From: JBOHTO01 sp050733695
GTDB lineage: Bacteria > Gemmatimonadota > Gemmatimonadetes > Gemmatimonadales > Gemmatimonadaceae
Direction of reading: 5' to 3'
Length of the DNA: 64,000 bases
NCBI GenBank assembly: GCA_050733695.1
Contig: JBOHTO010000020.1
Location: forward strand, 21,278 to 85,277
Of this stretch, positions 17,653 to 26,835 are shown one piece after another (position 1 is the first letter of the stretch; each line of letters starts with the position of its first letter). A model generated the notes under the pieces. The model ran no database searches. It saw only the letters and a program-made list of their open reading frames with translations, and had not been told where the DNA came from. A program made the translations under genes and the position numbers.

Positions 17653-19457
17653 GATGTGCTGGGGGTTCCACCGCGCGCGAGCTCCAGCTCGCGTCGTGCC
17701 TGCGGCACCAGCGCGCTGCGCGGGTAGCTGAGGATCAGATGCTCCAAGCGTGCTATGGCGTCTGCATTGCGCCCCTGCCTGCGGAGAATGCGCGCCCATT
17801 CGAGATCCGCCTCCGCCGCTTCGGGAGCCGACTCGTGCCAAGTGACGATGCGCTCCCAGAGCGGCGCCGCCTGTCCGTCCTCGCCGCGAACGGCGTGCAG
17901 CCGCGCAGCAGCCGCGAGCAGGAGCGCGGCCACATCGGGCAGCAGGGCGGCCGCATCGATGAAGGCTGCTACCGCGCCAGCGGTGTCGGAGCGTGCGAGC
18001 GCGAGGAACGCACCCCCCAGAGACGGCGCACTGTCCGCGCCTGTACGCGCGAGTATCGAGAGCGCGAGGACGGCATCGGGCGTGTCCGGGAGCGTACCCC
18101 GCAGCGCATCCCGCGCCGCAGCCAGGTCACCCTCGTACAGGGCGAGCCAGCCAGCCGTCGCGCCATGCAGTGCGTCCGATCCGTCGGTGCCGGCGTTCGC
18201 GCTGGCGAGCGCCCGCCGTGCGCGTGCGATGTCGCCCGCGCGTACCCACCCCCACGCAATCGCACGACGCAGGACGTCCAGCTCGCCACCGGTAAGCCGG
18301 CGCCCGGATTCCGCCAGCCTCTCTTCGGCGTCTCCCGGACGGCCCAGTTCGCTCAGTGCCCTCACCTCGAGCTTGAGCGCTTCGCTCGCGATGCTGTCGC
18401 CGGGCGCGCCGCTCGCTGAACGTGCGAAGGACAGCGCTCGTTCCGCATCGCCACCTTCCAGCGCCGCGACTCCGGCCCTTATCGCCAGACCCGGTTCGTC
18501 CGTCGCGGCGAACACCGCACCGAGCGCTTCGCTCGCGGCCATCCAGGAGTGCGCGTCTTCGGCGGCACCGGCGAAGGCGCGCCATGCCTGCACAGTCTCG
18601 TCGCTCACCGGCAGATCGGCGAGCGCTTCCCATGCCCGACCCGGCTCGCCCCAGCGCAGCTCCAGCCCGGCGAGCGCACCCCGGACAGCGATCTCACGCG
18701 GTCCCTGGCGGAAAGCTCGCCTCACCGCCGGGCGCTCATCGGGTGGCGTGCGCACGAGGGCGAGAGTCGCCGCCTGCTGAAGGCCGGGCTGCCGTGCAAG
18801 CGCGGCCGCCCATGCCTCGGCCGATTGGGCCCAGAGGCCGAGAGCAGCGCGAAGCTGGGCGATCTCGTAGTAGAGTTCGCGCGCGCTTCCGAGATCCCGC
18901 TGAGCGCGCTGCAGCACGGTGTCGGCCGCGAGCGAGCGCCCGGCGCGCAGCAGCATCTGCGCGTATTCACGATAGGGGCCGGCATCGCCCGGGGTCGCAT
19001 CGACCCAGCTCTCGAAAGCAGCTCTGAGCAGTTCGCCCCTGCCGAGCAAGTGGAGCGTGCGGAGCTGGATGCTGCGAAAGATGCGCTCGGCCGGCCTGGC
19101 CTCGATCAACGAGTCGAGCAGCGGGAGCAACGAGTCGCTGACACCGAGCGCGGCGTATGCTCGCTCGAGTCCGAGTAGCGCAGCGGCCATGTTTCCGTCC
19201 GCTCCGCCCATCGCCGCGCGGTACGCGTCCGCGGCCTCCGCAAAACGACCGTCCTGCTCGAGCGCGAATCCGCGCACGAGAGGCGGACCACCCGACTGAG
19301 CGCCGAGATCACGGGGTACGGGGCCGAGCATGGCGAGCGCGACCGCACTGACTGCGACCATGGCGGCCAGACCGCCCGTGCCGCACGGCGGGCCCGGATT
19401 CACGCCCGTTGCGTTCGGCGAAACGCACGATCCCATCGCGTCAGGGCGAGCCAGCAT
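17649..19457 (-). CDS. Exported TPR-repeat protein
   Basis: A 602-residue Ala/Leu/Arg-rich helical repeat protein. A signal-peptide-like segment (MVAVSAVALAMLGPVPRDLGAQ) begins at residue 33 of the longest frame, so the true start may be ATG at 19361 rather than 19457; the 19457 start overlaps the upstream DUF4175 gene by 17 bases. TPR-like helices run throughout, for example FALEQDGRFAEAADAYRAAM near the front and LLERIV-like ones at the end (ARILRRQGRNADAIARLEHLILSYPRSALVPQARRELE), the latter close to YbgF/BamD-type TPRs. TPR arrays bind partner proteins; its coupling to DUF4175 suggests an envelope complex (inference). Confidence 0.75.
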   Translation of the reverse strand: MLARPDAMGSCVSPNATGVNPGPPCGTGGLAAMVAVSAVALAMLGPVPRDLGAQSGGPPLVRGFALEQDGRFAEAADAYRAAMGGADGNMAAALLGLERAYAALGVSDSLLPLLDSLIEARPAERIFRSIQLRTLHLLGRGELLRAAFESWVDATPGDAGPYREYAQMLLRAGRSLAADTVLQRAQRDLGSARELYYEIAQLRAALGLWAQSAEAWAAALARQPGLQQAATLALVRTPPDERPAVRRAFRQGPREIAVRGALAGLELRWGEPGRAWEALADLPVSDETVQAWRAFAGAAEDAHSWMAASEALGAVFAATDEPGLAIRAGVAALEGGDAERALSFARSASGAPGDSIASEALKLEVRALSELGRPGDAEERLAESGRRLTGGELDVLRRAIAWGWVRAGDIARARRALASANAGTDGSDALHGATAGWLALYEGDLAAARDALRGTLPDTPDAVLALSILARTGADSAPSLGGAFLALARSDTAGAVAAFIDAAALLPDVAALLLAAAARLHAVRGEDGQAAPLWERIVTWHESAPEAAEADLEWARILRRQGRNADAIARLEHLILSYPRSALVPQARRELELARGGTPSTS

Positions 19458-22400
19458 TGATGCGCCGGAAGTACTCCAGCACCGCCCGGCGCTCCTCGGG
19501 ACTCAGCCCGCGAAGATCGTCCCATGTCGGCTCGCGGAAGCGAACGCCCTCGGCGCCGGATGCCGCTTCCGACGCCGGAGAGAAGCGGGCAGTCCCAGTC
19601 GCCACTTCGGACTCACGCTTTCCGGTCTCGTCGCGTTCGTCCTGCTCCAGTGTGCGTCCGGCGTCGAGCAGCCGCCGGAAGAGCTGCTGCTGGCGGGCGA
19701 GCGTGGTCGCATCAACGATCCCCTGCTCCAGTGTCGCCGCGATCCTCCGCGCTTCGGCGGCGAGCTCGCGCGCGCGTCCATTTCCGGTTGCGTCACCGAG
19801 CTCCTCCAGTTGCCGCGCGAGCGCGCGCTGCTGTCGCGCGAGCTCGCGCGCTGCTGCGCTGGCTTCAGCAGACTGACCCAGCGGGAGTTGCATGAGTCCC
19901 GACGCCTGTGCGTTGAGGCCGCCCTGTTGTCTGGCGAGCTCCCTCAGACGCTCGAGCATCTCCGAAAAACCTGACGCCGAACTCGCGCGCGCTGCGCGCT
20001 CGCGGTCGCGCACGAGTGCCGCCGCGGCCCGGTTCAATGCCTCTGCCGCGTTGCGCATCTGCTCGCCCAGCTCGCCGCTCCGGCCCTCGGCCGCTGCTTC
20101 GGTCGCATCCGCCACCTGCTGCTGCGCCTCCGAAACGGCTCCCTGCGCCTGCCCTGAGAGCAGCGATGATTTTCGACTCTCCGCGTCCAGCCGCTCCGCG
20201 GTCTTCTGCACGCCCTGCTGAATCGCGCTCTGTTCCGATCGGAGTGACCCGGGTTCGGCGCCGCGACCCGCTCTTTCGCCCAGCTCCTGTTGCTCGCGTC
20301 CGAGCTGCAGCAGTTCCTGGATCGCGCGGTCGAGCTCGTCTGTCAGCTCGGATTTCCAGGCCTCCACCTGCTGTGCACGCGCCTGGGAGAGTGCGTCAGC
20401 CGCGCGCGCCATCGCATCCGCGGCCTTCCCGGCAGCATCCGCGGCGTTCTCGCCACCGGAACTTGCGGCCTCCTGCTCTGCGTCGCGCAGAGCGCTCGTC
20501 GAAGCGCCGGCTTCGGCTTCGGCCTCCCTTGCCTTGGCTGCTCCGGCTTCCGCACCCTCGCGCTCCAGACGAGCGGCGAGTTCGCCGACATCGCTCGTCA
20601 GCGCGGCCGAGCGTTTCGACAGGGCGCGCGACTCGGCGGCAGTCGTGCTGTCCGACGCGCGCGATCTGCTCTCCGCGGCTCCACGCGAGAGAGAATCGGC
20701 GAGCGCGCGTTCAGCCGCGGCGAGCTCACGTGCCTCGTCGCTCAGAGTCTCCATCATTCCTTCGAGCGCCGCGCGGCGCAGCATCTCGACACTTCGTTCC
20801 AGCTTCTCGCGAAGCCGGCGCTGCTGCTCGGCAAGATTCGAGAGTTGGTCTCGGGCGTCGTCGCCGTCCAGGCGCTGCAGCGCGTCCTCGAGCTCGCGGA
20901 GCTGCGCCTCGAGCTCCGGCGTCAGCGCTTCCTGCAGGAGGAGCCGCGCCTCCCGCAGCCGCTGGGCGAGGGCGGTGTCCAGCACGCCGGCCTCCCGGAG
21001 CTGTCGCTCGAGATCCGCCGCTGCCTCGGCCGCTCTCTCCACGGACTCGGCAAGCTCGCGCTGCTCCTCGACGAGGCCGCGAGCCTGCTCGGCCGCCTCG
21101 TACGACATCGATCCAGCTTCGGGTGCGCCAGCGGTGGGTGCGCCACCCGCGCGCCGCGCATCGCTGCCCGACTGCTGCGCTCGATCGCCACGCGAGCGCG
21201 CCGCTTCCTCGGTCCGTCGCTCGAGCCCGCGCTGCGCCTCCGCCGCGGCCGCGATATGGGCGAGGGCGCTGTCCGCCGCGTCGCGCGCGAGCTGACGGCG
21301 CTCGGCCAGCGTCGGAATGCGAAGCAACAGAGGGCGGCTCTCGGTGCGCTGCTCCCACGGGGAATTGTCCACCGCGACGCCAACCAGAGTCACGGCATCG
21401 CCCGCTTCCAGTCCGCGGACCGAAAGGTCCACGACGACATCGCCACGCCACTCGGACGGCGCCACCGCGGCGAGCCGCTGCACCATTGCCGGCTGCTCTC
21501 TGCCCGTGCGAGTGCGACGCGCGCTGCGCAGATCGACGGAGAGCAATCCGTGGTCATCCGAGGCAGCAATCCGAAGGGTGACGCGGTCCGACGACGCGAC
21601 GATCGTGTCAGCCACGGGAGAGAGGAACTCGATTCGCGGCATCGAGTCCGCAACGACGTCGAGCTCGAGCGCTGGCGGTACGTCGGTGATTTCCGACCGG
21701 GTTCCCTCGGCTTCCCAGGCATAGCGAGTGCTCCCGGCGGCGCTGGCGACGATCCTCCCTGAGAAGGAGCGTCCGTCGACGCGCATGAGAATCGTATCGC
21801 TCGTAGCGCGCTCATCGCCGCGCGACACGAGGCGAACGCTCTCGAGCTCCGTCGAGGCACGACCCGTCACCGCCACGACCGTTCCGCGCGGCAGGCGCGC
21901 GCGTTCGCCCAGCGGAAGCGCTTCCTGTGCGCGACCGAGATAGCGCGGATAGACGGCGCGCAGCGCGACGTCACCGACAAAGGGCCTGTCCGTCACCCGG
22001 ATCAGCGCCGTGTCGCTGGCGGTGTGCCCGTCCGTAGCGACGATCGTGATGTCGGCGTCCACGGGTCCGAGATCGGCCACCGCCGTATCCGCCCTCACCA
22101 CGAGGACGAGCGTGCGCCATTCCTCTCCTGTCGAGCGCACGAGCGCCGTGACATGGGGGCGACCCGGAGCGGCAATGCGAAGGCCCACGCGTTCCCCACG
22201 AAGAACGTCGGGAGGCGGATTCACGATCGACAGCGGCGGGAGGAGCGTGCCCCGCAAGGTCCGCAGGGGGTGCGAGAGCGCGAGCCAGGCACCCGGTTCC
22301 GCGGCACGGGCTGCAGCAAGCAGGCCGAACGCCAGGATGGCTGCGAATGCCGCGGCGGCGCTCCGCACGAGGATTCGCCGCCGAAGCAGCGGGGCGAGCG

Positions 22401-22791
22401 GTCGGTCTCCCGCGTCGGCTGCGAGGCGCTCGGCCATGAGCCGCGCGCCCTGACGGCCGAGCGCGCTCGCGGCCGCGACCTCGAGCGCACCCCGCAGAGA
22501 GCCGCTGCGGAGAGCGAGCTCACGCTCGACCGCCATCGCGACAACGTTGCGCGATGCCCTGCGGCCGATGAGAACGTACGTCCAGCAGACAATCGCCAGG
22601 GCCGTAACGGCGATCGCGATCCATACCACGATCGGGGCGGAAGGACGTGCAATCCAGCGCGCTCCGCCGAGCGACAGCGTCCCGACCGCCGCCATGACCG
22701 CCGCCGTGGCCAATGCCATGAACATGCCGGCAGCGGCCATTGCAACGCGCAGCGCCGAGCGCTCCCGGTCGACGAGCTGCAGCGCGGTCAC
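19441..22791 (-). CDS. DUF4175 family membrane-anchored coiled-coil protein
   Basis: A 1116-residue protein starting with GTG at 22791, overlapping the DUF4159 stop (GTGA). Three N-terminal TMs lie at about residues 16-38, 50-75 and 140-165, followed by a beta-rich region (about 190-500, with SIVNPPPDVLRGERVGLRI and YPRYLGRAQEALPLGERARLPRG). From about residue 510 to 1060 it is a very long Ala/Arg/Glu/Gln coiled coil, with heptads such as EEQRELAESVERAAEAAADL. The C-terminus is globular (WDDLRGLSPEERRAVLEYFRRI). This is the DUF4175/TIGR02302 layout. The family often lies with MoxR, DUF58 and Bat genes; those are not in this window. Cellular role unknown. Confidence 0.85.
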   Translation of the reverse strand: MTALQLVDRERSALRVAMAAAGMFMALATAAVMAAVGTLSLGGARWIARPSAPIVVWIAIAVTALAIVCWTYVLIGRRASRNVVAMAVERELALRSGSLRGALEVAAASALGRQGARLMAERLAADAGDRPLAPLLRRRILVRSAAAAFAAILAFGLLAAARAAEPGAWLALSHPLRTLRGTLLPPLSIVNPPPDVLRGERVGLRIAAPGRPHVTALVRSTGEEWRTLVLVVRADTAVADLGPVDADITIVATDGHTASDTALIRVTDRPFVGDVALRAVYPRYLGRAQEALPLGERARLPRGTVVAVTGRASTELESVRLVSRGDERATSDTILMRVDGRSFSGRIVASAAGSTRYAWEAEGTRSEITDVPPALELDVVADSMPRIEFLSPVADTIVASSDRVTLRIAASDDHGLLSVDLRSARRTRTGREQPAMVQRLAAVAPSEWRGDVVVDLSVRGLEAGDAVTLVGVAVDNSPWEQRTESRPLLLRIPTLAERRQLARDAADSALAHIAAAAEAQRGLERRTEEAARSRGDRAQQSGSDARRAGGAPTAGAPEAGSMSYEAAEQARGLVEEQRELAESVERAAEAAADLERQLREAGVLDTALAQRLREARLLLQEALTPELEAQLRELEDALQRLDGDDARDQLSNLAEQQRRLREKLERSVEMLRRAALEGMMETLSDEARELAAAERALADSLSRGAAESRSRASDSTTAAESRALSKRSAALTSDVGELAARLEREGAEAGAAKAREAEAEAGASTSALRDAEQEAASSGGENAADAAGKAADAMARAADALSQARAQQVEAWKSELTDELDRAIQELLQLGREQQELGERAGRGAEPGSLRSEQSAIQQGVQKTAERLDAESRKSSLLSGQAQGAVSEAQQQVADATEAAAEGRSGELGEQMRNAAEALNRAAAALVRDRERAARASSASGFSEMLERLRELARQQGGLNAQASGLMQLPLGQSAEASAAARELARQQRALARQLEELGDATGNGRARELAAEARRIAATLEQGIVDATTLARQQQLFRRLLDAGRTLEQDERDETGKRESEVATGTARFSPASEAASGAEGVRFREPTWDDLRGLSPEERRAVLEYFRRINAGSP

Positions 22792-23486
22792 GGGAGGGGG
22801 CGGCTCGTCACGGCGTAGGCGAACAGGTTCACACCCATGCGCAGTGCGGCTTCGTGCTTCTCGGGCGGATCGTCATGCACGTCGGGGTCCTCCCACCCGT
22901 TGCCCAGGTCGGCCTGGTAGCTGTAGTAGATGGCCAGGCGGTCTCCGATGAATATCCCCAAGCCGCGCGCGGGCTTGCCGTCATGCTCATGGATCTTCGG
23001 GATCCCATCCGGGAAGTCATACACGACGTGATAGATGGGGTGCGACAATGGAACATCGACGAGCTCGCGCTCCGGAAAAACGCGCTTCAGTTCCCGTCGG
23101 AAACTCTCATCCAGCCCGTAGTTGTCGTCGACGTGCAGGAAGCCGCCGCGCTCGAGGTATTCCCGGAGGTGAGCGATCTCTTCCTCGGACAACCGGATGT
23201 TGCCGTGCCCCGTGACGTGCAGGAACGGATAATCCCAGAGTCGCTCGTCCGTGAGGCGGACCCTTCCCTCGACAGGATCGACGTCGAGCGACGTCCGCTC
23301 GTCGATGGCCTCGAGCAGGTTCGGAATGCTGGACGGGTTTGCATACCAGTCGCCGCCGCCGTCGTACTGGAGACGAGCGATGCCCAGGCGCGGTGCGGTG
23401 GCCGAACGACTCACGGCGGCGGTGCCCGCGAGGAACGGAAACGCCAGGACGAGTGCGACCAGCAGGCGGTGCAGCGGGCGGTGCAT
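22788..23486 (-). CDS. DUF4159 domain protein
   Basis: A 232-residue exported protein. An N-terminal signal peptide (LLVALVLAFPFLAGTAAVSRSA) precedes a DUF4159 domain: GIARLQYDGGGDWYANPSSIPNLLEAI, FLHVTGHGNIRLSEEEIAHLREYLERGGFLHVDDNYG, then PLSHPIYHVVYDFPDGIPKIHEH and AIYYSYQADLGNGWEDPDVHDDPPEKHEAALRMGVNLFAYAVT at the end. DUF4159 has a class I glutamine amidotransferase-like fold without a known reaction. Its start shares a base with the rsmI stop and its stop overlaps the DUF4175 start, so the three genes are coupled. Confidence 0.88.
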   Translation of the reverse strand: MHRPLHRLLVALVLAFPFLAGTAAVSRSATAPRLGIARLQYDGGGDWYANPSSIPNLLEAIDERTSLDVDPVEGRVRLTDERLWDYPFLHVTGHGNIRLSEEEIAHLREYLERGGFLHVDDNYGLDESFRRELKRVFPERELVDVPLSHPIYHVVYDFPDGIPKIHEHDGKPARGLGIFIGDRLAIYYSYQADLGNGWEDPDVHDDPPEKHEAALRMGVNLFAYAVTSRPLP

Positions 23487-24310
23487 CAGACATCCTCGTG
23501 CGCGAGCCGGTACGCCACATTGCGCGCGGCTCCGTGGCGCTGCACGAGCAGCGTCACGATCTCGCGCGCAGCGCGACCCTCCGCGCGCAGGGCGCGCGCC
23601 TCTTCGCGAAGCATATCCTCCGCCGGCGATGATCGCTCGGCGGCTGCAAGGACTATCACGACTTCCCCCCGTGGCGGCGACCCTTCATAGTACGCCGCGA
23701 GCTCCCCTGCCGTTCCCCTCCGGAATTCCTCGAACTGCTTGGTCAGCTCACGAGCGACGACCGCGGGCCGGGATTCGCCACTCAGGGCGACGATCTCGGC
23801 GAGGGTCCGGGCCACCCGGGGCGGAGCCTCGTACAGAACAGCCGTGTGCGCGAGACCCGCTATCTCGGCGAGGGCTTCCCTGCGCTCGCGTCCACGACGC
23901 GCAAGAAAGCCGTAAAATGTGAAGCGCTCGCTGTCGATCCCCGACGCCGCGAGCGCGGCGAGCAGCGCGGAAGCCCCGGGGATCGGAACAGTGTCGACGC
24001 CTGCCTCGATCGCTGCCTGCACCAGGCGGGCGCCTGGATCCGAGAGGAGCGGCGTTCCTGCGTCGGATATGAGCGCAACGTCCTCACCGCCGAGGATGCG
24101 GCGAATGATTCCGGGCGCGGCGGCCGCTTCCCTGTGCTCATGATAGGAAGCCATCGGCGTGTCGATTTCGTAGCGGGCAAGCAGAGCGCGCGAGTGGCGC
24201 GTGTCCTCCGCAAGCACGAGCGCAACCGAGCGAAGAACCTCCACAGCGCGGAATGAAAAATCCCCCATGTTTCCGATGGGGGTCGAGACGACGAAGAGAC
24301 GGCCCTCCAC
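23486..24310 (-). CDS. rsmI: 16S rRNA (cytidine-1402 2'-O)-methyltransferase
   Basis: A 274-residue SAM-dependent methyltransferase of the tetrapyrrole-methylase fold that modifies C1402 of 16S rRNA in the ribosomal P site. Signatures are STPIGNMGDFSFRAVEVL at the start, LAEDTRHSRALLARY, SDAGTPLLSDPGARLVQAA, VPIPGASALLAALAASG, FYGFLARRGRER and YEAPPRVARTL, then ARELTKQFEEFRRGT. All are typical and the length is normal. It is the first gene of the minus-strand run to 11724, so the envelope genes after it share its promoter region. Confidence 0.95.
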   Translation of the reverse strand: MEGRLFVVSTPIGNMGDFSFRAVEVLRSVALVLAEDTRHSRALLARYEIDTPMASYHEHREAAAAPGIIRRILGGEDVALISDAGTPLLSDPGARLVQAAIEAGVDTVPIPGASALLAALAASGIDSERFTFYGFLARRGRERREALAEIAGLAHTAVLYEAPPRVARTLAEIVALSGESRPAVVARELTKQFEEFRRGTAGELAAYYEGSPPRGEVVIVLAAAERSSPAEDMLREEARALRAEGRAAREIVTLLVQRHGAARNVAYRLAHEDV

Positions 24311-24334
24311 TGTTGTTACCAGCGTTGCCTGGCG

Positions 24335-25315
24335 TTACCAGTCCACTTCGAACGGGAGTCGTTCGAAGAGGCCCACCGACTGGAACAGATGGCGTCGCTC
24401 GAAGGCGAGCTCGCGCAGGAGCTGTTCTGGCGTCACCGATTCCTGGTCTGCCGCCGTCCAGAGTATCTCGGTGATCCAGGCTGCGACGGCGTCGGTGAGA
24501 GTCTCCGCATCGGCCACGGGATCGGGCCGCTCGCGGTCCGAGATTGCGAGCGCTTCGAGCGCCGGATGTCTGTCCAGCAGCGACTGCCTCGCGTGCTCCG
24601 CGATGTCCGGCGCGCTCTCGCGTCCATTTTCCACGAGGCGTTTCACCATGGCTGCCGTCAGCTCGCGGTAGGCCTGTATCAGAGCGTGCGGCGCCTGCAC
24701 GGGCAGCGCCGGCGGAACGGGCCAGCGTCTGACGTCGGGCCAGCCGTTGCCGGCGGCGTCGTCGAAGAGCACCTGAACCCGGCTCACCAGCGTGGCGCTC
24801 GAGCCGTCGCTGAGGAACGCGCGCTTCACCGTCCCGTCGCGGAAGATGAGATAGTTGACCGCACCGCAGACGTTGATCTCGACGAGGCCGTCGAACGTGG
24901 TCGACATGAGATAAGGAAAGAGCGCAGCCGGGTCCGCCGCGTCGAGCCCCTCCGGCCAGGGCTCCACCGGACTGGAGAGCGACGAGAACATGCAGGCGAG
25001 CTGCTCGTCATCAGCCTCGTGGAAACATATCTCTCCCAGTTCGGATCCGGTGGGAATCCGATCCAGCGCTTCCTGGATCGGAATCGGTCTCGTGCCGGCG
25101 CTGTCCTGAACCGTCGCGTTGACGACCTCGCCTTCCTGCAGAAAGAGAATCACGAGCTCGTCCGGCAGCCACACCGCAACGTAGCCGAACACGCGCGCAG
25201 CACGATCCCGCTTTGCGTCGCCCAGCAGATTGCCGACGTGGACGTAGGCGAGTCGGGTACGCGGAAGGAGGACGCGCGCGTGGGGGAAGCGCACCCTCAT
25301 GTGAGTTTCGGGCAT
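24335..25315 (-). CDS. Protein of unknown function (PATAN/DUF4388-like N-terminus?)
   Basis: A 326-residue soluble protein, with start MPETHMRVRFPHARVLL at 25315; longer frames run through the trxA terminator and are rejected. The first 100 residues (GYVAVWLPDELVILFLQEGEVVNATVQD) recall the small-molecule-responsive PATAN-type domains in which a surface-exposed strand is followed by a LxxGxVVxA turn; this is a weak resemblance. The rest (STTFDGLVEINVCGAVNYLIFRDGTVKRAFLSDG) looks like a second copy of the same idea: an output readout with YLIFRDGTVKRAF. The C-terminal third is helical. It precedes rsmI by 24 bases in the same direction. Function not recognised. Confidence 0.55.
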   Translation of the reverse strand: MPETHMRVRFPHARVLLPRTRLAYVHVGNLLGDAKRDRAARVFGYVAVWLPDELVILFLQEGEVVNATVQDSAGTRPIPIQEALDRIPTGSELGEICFHEADDEQLACMFSSLSSPVEPWPEGLDAADPAALFPYLMSTTFDGLVEINVCGAVNYLIFRDGTVKRAFLSDGSSATLVSRVQVLFDDAAGNGWPDVRRWPVPPALPVQAPHALIQAYRELTAAMVKRLVENGRESAPDIAEHARQSLLDRHPALEALAISDRERPDPVADAETLTDAVAAWITEILWTAADQESVTPEQLLRELAFERRHLFQSVGLFERLPFEVDW

Positions 25316-25339
25316 TGCGTTGGGCGGGGATGAAAACAG

Positions 25340-25375
25340 ATTGCCTGGAAACCGGTGCTCCGGCTTCCAGGCAAT
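25340..25375 (-). terminator. Intrinsic terminator after trxA
   Basis: On the minus strand ATTGCCTGGAA (25375-25365) pairs perfectly with TTCCAGGCAAT (25350-25340), an 11-bp stem with an inner CCGG pair, followed by CTGTTTTCATC. It lies downstream of the trxA stop at 25433, so it fits a Rho-independent terminator of trxA. Confidence 0.7.
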
Positions 25376-25403
25376 ATTGCGGCCCGCCTCGGCGCGCCGC
25401 AAT
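25376..25403. terminator. Second hairpin next to the trxA terminator
   Basis: ATTGCGG at 25376-25382 pairs with CCGCAAT at 25397-25403 around a GC-rich inner part. It abuts the 11-bp hairpin directly and shares the ATTGC start. On the minus strand it comes before the terminator hairpin, so the trxA transcript would end with two stems in a row. Confidence 0.5.
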
Positions 25404-25432
25404 GTGGTTCGCGAGGTGGTGAACCAGTTCCG

Positions 25433-25759
25433 TTACGCCGCGTGCTGCCTGAACTTGGATTCGATCGATGCTCTGGACTGGGCGCCGACGATCTGATCGA
25501 TGACCTTGCCGCCCTTGAAGAAGAGCAACATCGGGATCGAGCGTACGTTGAACTTCGTGGCTGTCCTGATGTTCGCGTCCACATCCAGCTTGGCGACCTT
25601 CACCTTGCCGTTGTATTCCGAGGCGAGCTGATCGACGATTGGCGCGATCATGCGGCACGGGCCACACCACGCCGCCCAGAAGTCCACGACGGCGACACCG
25701 TCGTGCTTCTCGATCTCGCTCTCGAAATTGGTATCATCCACCGCAACTGCATTCGACAT
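25433..25759 (-). CDS. trxA: Thioredoxin
   Basis: A 108-residue thioredoxin with the redox-active WCGPC at residues 31-35, cis-proline loop VRSIPMLLFFKGG and the usual length and ends. It reduces protein disulfides and serves reductases such as ribonucleotide reductase. A clear ribosome-binding site (GGAGGAATGC) precedes the ATG. It is divergent from mce and followed by two stem-loops at 25340-25403, so it forms its own transcription unit. Confidence 0.97.
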   Translation of the reverse strand: MSNAVAVDDTNFESEIEKHDGVAVVDFWAAWCGPCRMIAPIVDQLASEYNGKVKVAKLDVDANIRTATKFNVRSIPMLLFFKGGKVIDQIVGAQSRASIESKFRQHAA

Positions 25760-25840
25760 TGCATTCCTCCGAGGCGGATTCGCAGCGGCCCGCCATCACC
25801 GATTAAGTTGATCACTCCGCTACCCCGGAGCGCGATTCCC

Positions 25841-26248
25841 ATGCCAGAAACAGTCCGCGGCACCCGCATCGCACACGTTGGAATCGCGGTGCGTGGCGTC
25901 GAGGAGATGCTGCCCTTCTATCGTGACGTGCTTGGCCTCCCCGAGATTCCGATCGATGACGCCGATGGTTCGCGAATCGCAGGCGTCGCGGCCGGCGACT
26001 CGCTCATCGAGCTGCTCGACGGCGCGGAGCCCGATTCCCCCGTCGCCCGTTTCATGCAGCGACGAGGACCGGGGATCCATCATATCTGCTTCGCGGTCGA
26101 CGATCTGGAGGCTGTGCTGGAGCGCTGTCGCGATCACGGCATCCGATTGATCGACGAAACGCCGCGCATCGGCGCCGAGGGCAAACGAATAGCGTTCCTG
26201 CACCCGGCGACCACCGGCGGCGTTCTCGTCGAGCTGTCCGAACATTGA
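25841..26248 (+). CDS. mce: Methylmalonyl-CoA epimerase
   Basis: A 135-residue vicinal-oxygen-chelate protein. It starts IAHVGIAVRGVEEMLPFYRDVLGL, has the metal-binding region GIHHICFAVDDLEAVLERCRDHG and ends KRIAFLHPATTGGVLVELSE, in which the His and Glu ligands fall where the epimerase has them. The enzyme interconverts (R)- and (S)-methylmalonyl-CoA in propionate or odd-chain degradation. The mutase is not in this window. The start at 25841 is chosen over upstream in-frame codons because these lie inside trxA on the other strand. Confidence 0.9.
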   Translation: MPETVRGTRIAHVGIAVRGVEEMLPFYRDVLGLPEIPIDDADGSRIAGVAAGDSLIELLDGAEPDSPVARFMQRRGPGIHHICFAVDDLEAVLERCRDHGIRLIDETPRIGAEGKRIAFLHPATTGGVLVELSEH

Positions 26249-26291
26249 TCCGTGACGAGCTCAGAAAGTTCCGCCGGTCGTCGATCGGTGG

Positions 26292-26759
26292 CTAGCCGAC
26301 AGGGGGCTCCTTGCACAACGCTTCGACCGGCTCGAGGTCCGCGTTCTCGACGTACCAGCGGTCCGACGGCCCCGGCACGGCATAGAAGTTCGTTGCGACG
26401 CGGTACGGCCCCTTTGTCAATTCCACCTGCAGCACCCGTGACCCCGCCTGCCCGGGAGCTTCGGTCACGATGCGGTATGACTCGTGATCGAAGAAGCACA
26501 TCATTATCAGCTCCCGCTTCTCGAGCTGCGACCGCTCGAACTCGTCGCGAGCCGGCCCGTCGCGCGTTCCCCATATGACGGACATCGCCTGGAGGTCCTG
26601 CGCGCGCACGGCTGCGAGAAATCTCTCGACCGCCGCGCGCGGCGTTGGCGCACCGGTCATGGGATCGCTGGTGCGCTGCGGCGGGCAGCCTGCCAGGACC
26701 AACAGCAGGAGCGGGACGGTCAACCAGCGCGCCTTGGGCGCAGGGGCCAAACTGTTCAC
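26292..26759 (-). CDS. Small lipoprotein of unknown function
   Basis: A 155-residue lipoprotein, probably starting with GTG at 26759 (VNSLAPAPKARW). The lipobox is VLAGC at about residues 21-25. After a short linker with PMTGAPTPRAAVERFLAAVRAQDLQAM comes a compact domain with WGTRDGPARDEFERSQLEKRELIMM and ATNFYAVPGPSDRWYVENADLEPVEALC. The shape is like NTF2/SnoaL-like lipoproteins in which AVERFLAAVRAQD is the first helix, but I cannot name the family. It stands alone between mce (convergent) and pdxJ (divergent). Confidence 0.75.
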   Translation of the reverse strand: MNSLAPAPKARWLTVPLLLLVLAGCPPQRTSDPMTGAPTPRAAVERFLAAVRAQDLQAMSVIWGTRDGPARDEFERSQLEKRELIMMCFFDHESYRIVTEAPGQAGSRVLQVELTKGPYRVATNFYAVPGPSDRWYVENADLEPVEALCKEPPVG

Positions 26760-26835
26760 TCGGGTCTCCGCGCTCGGGTGTGTGCGAACCTGACGGGGAT
26801 AATATATGCCGGCACCAGGTGATGCGGGGCCGCGA

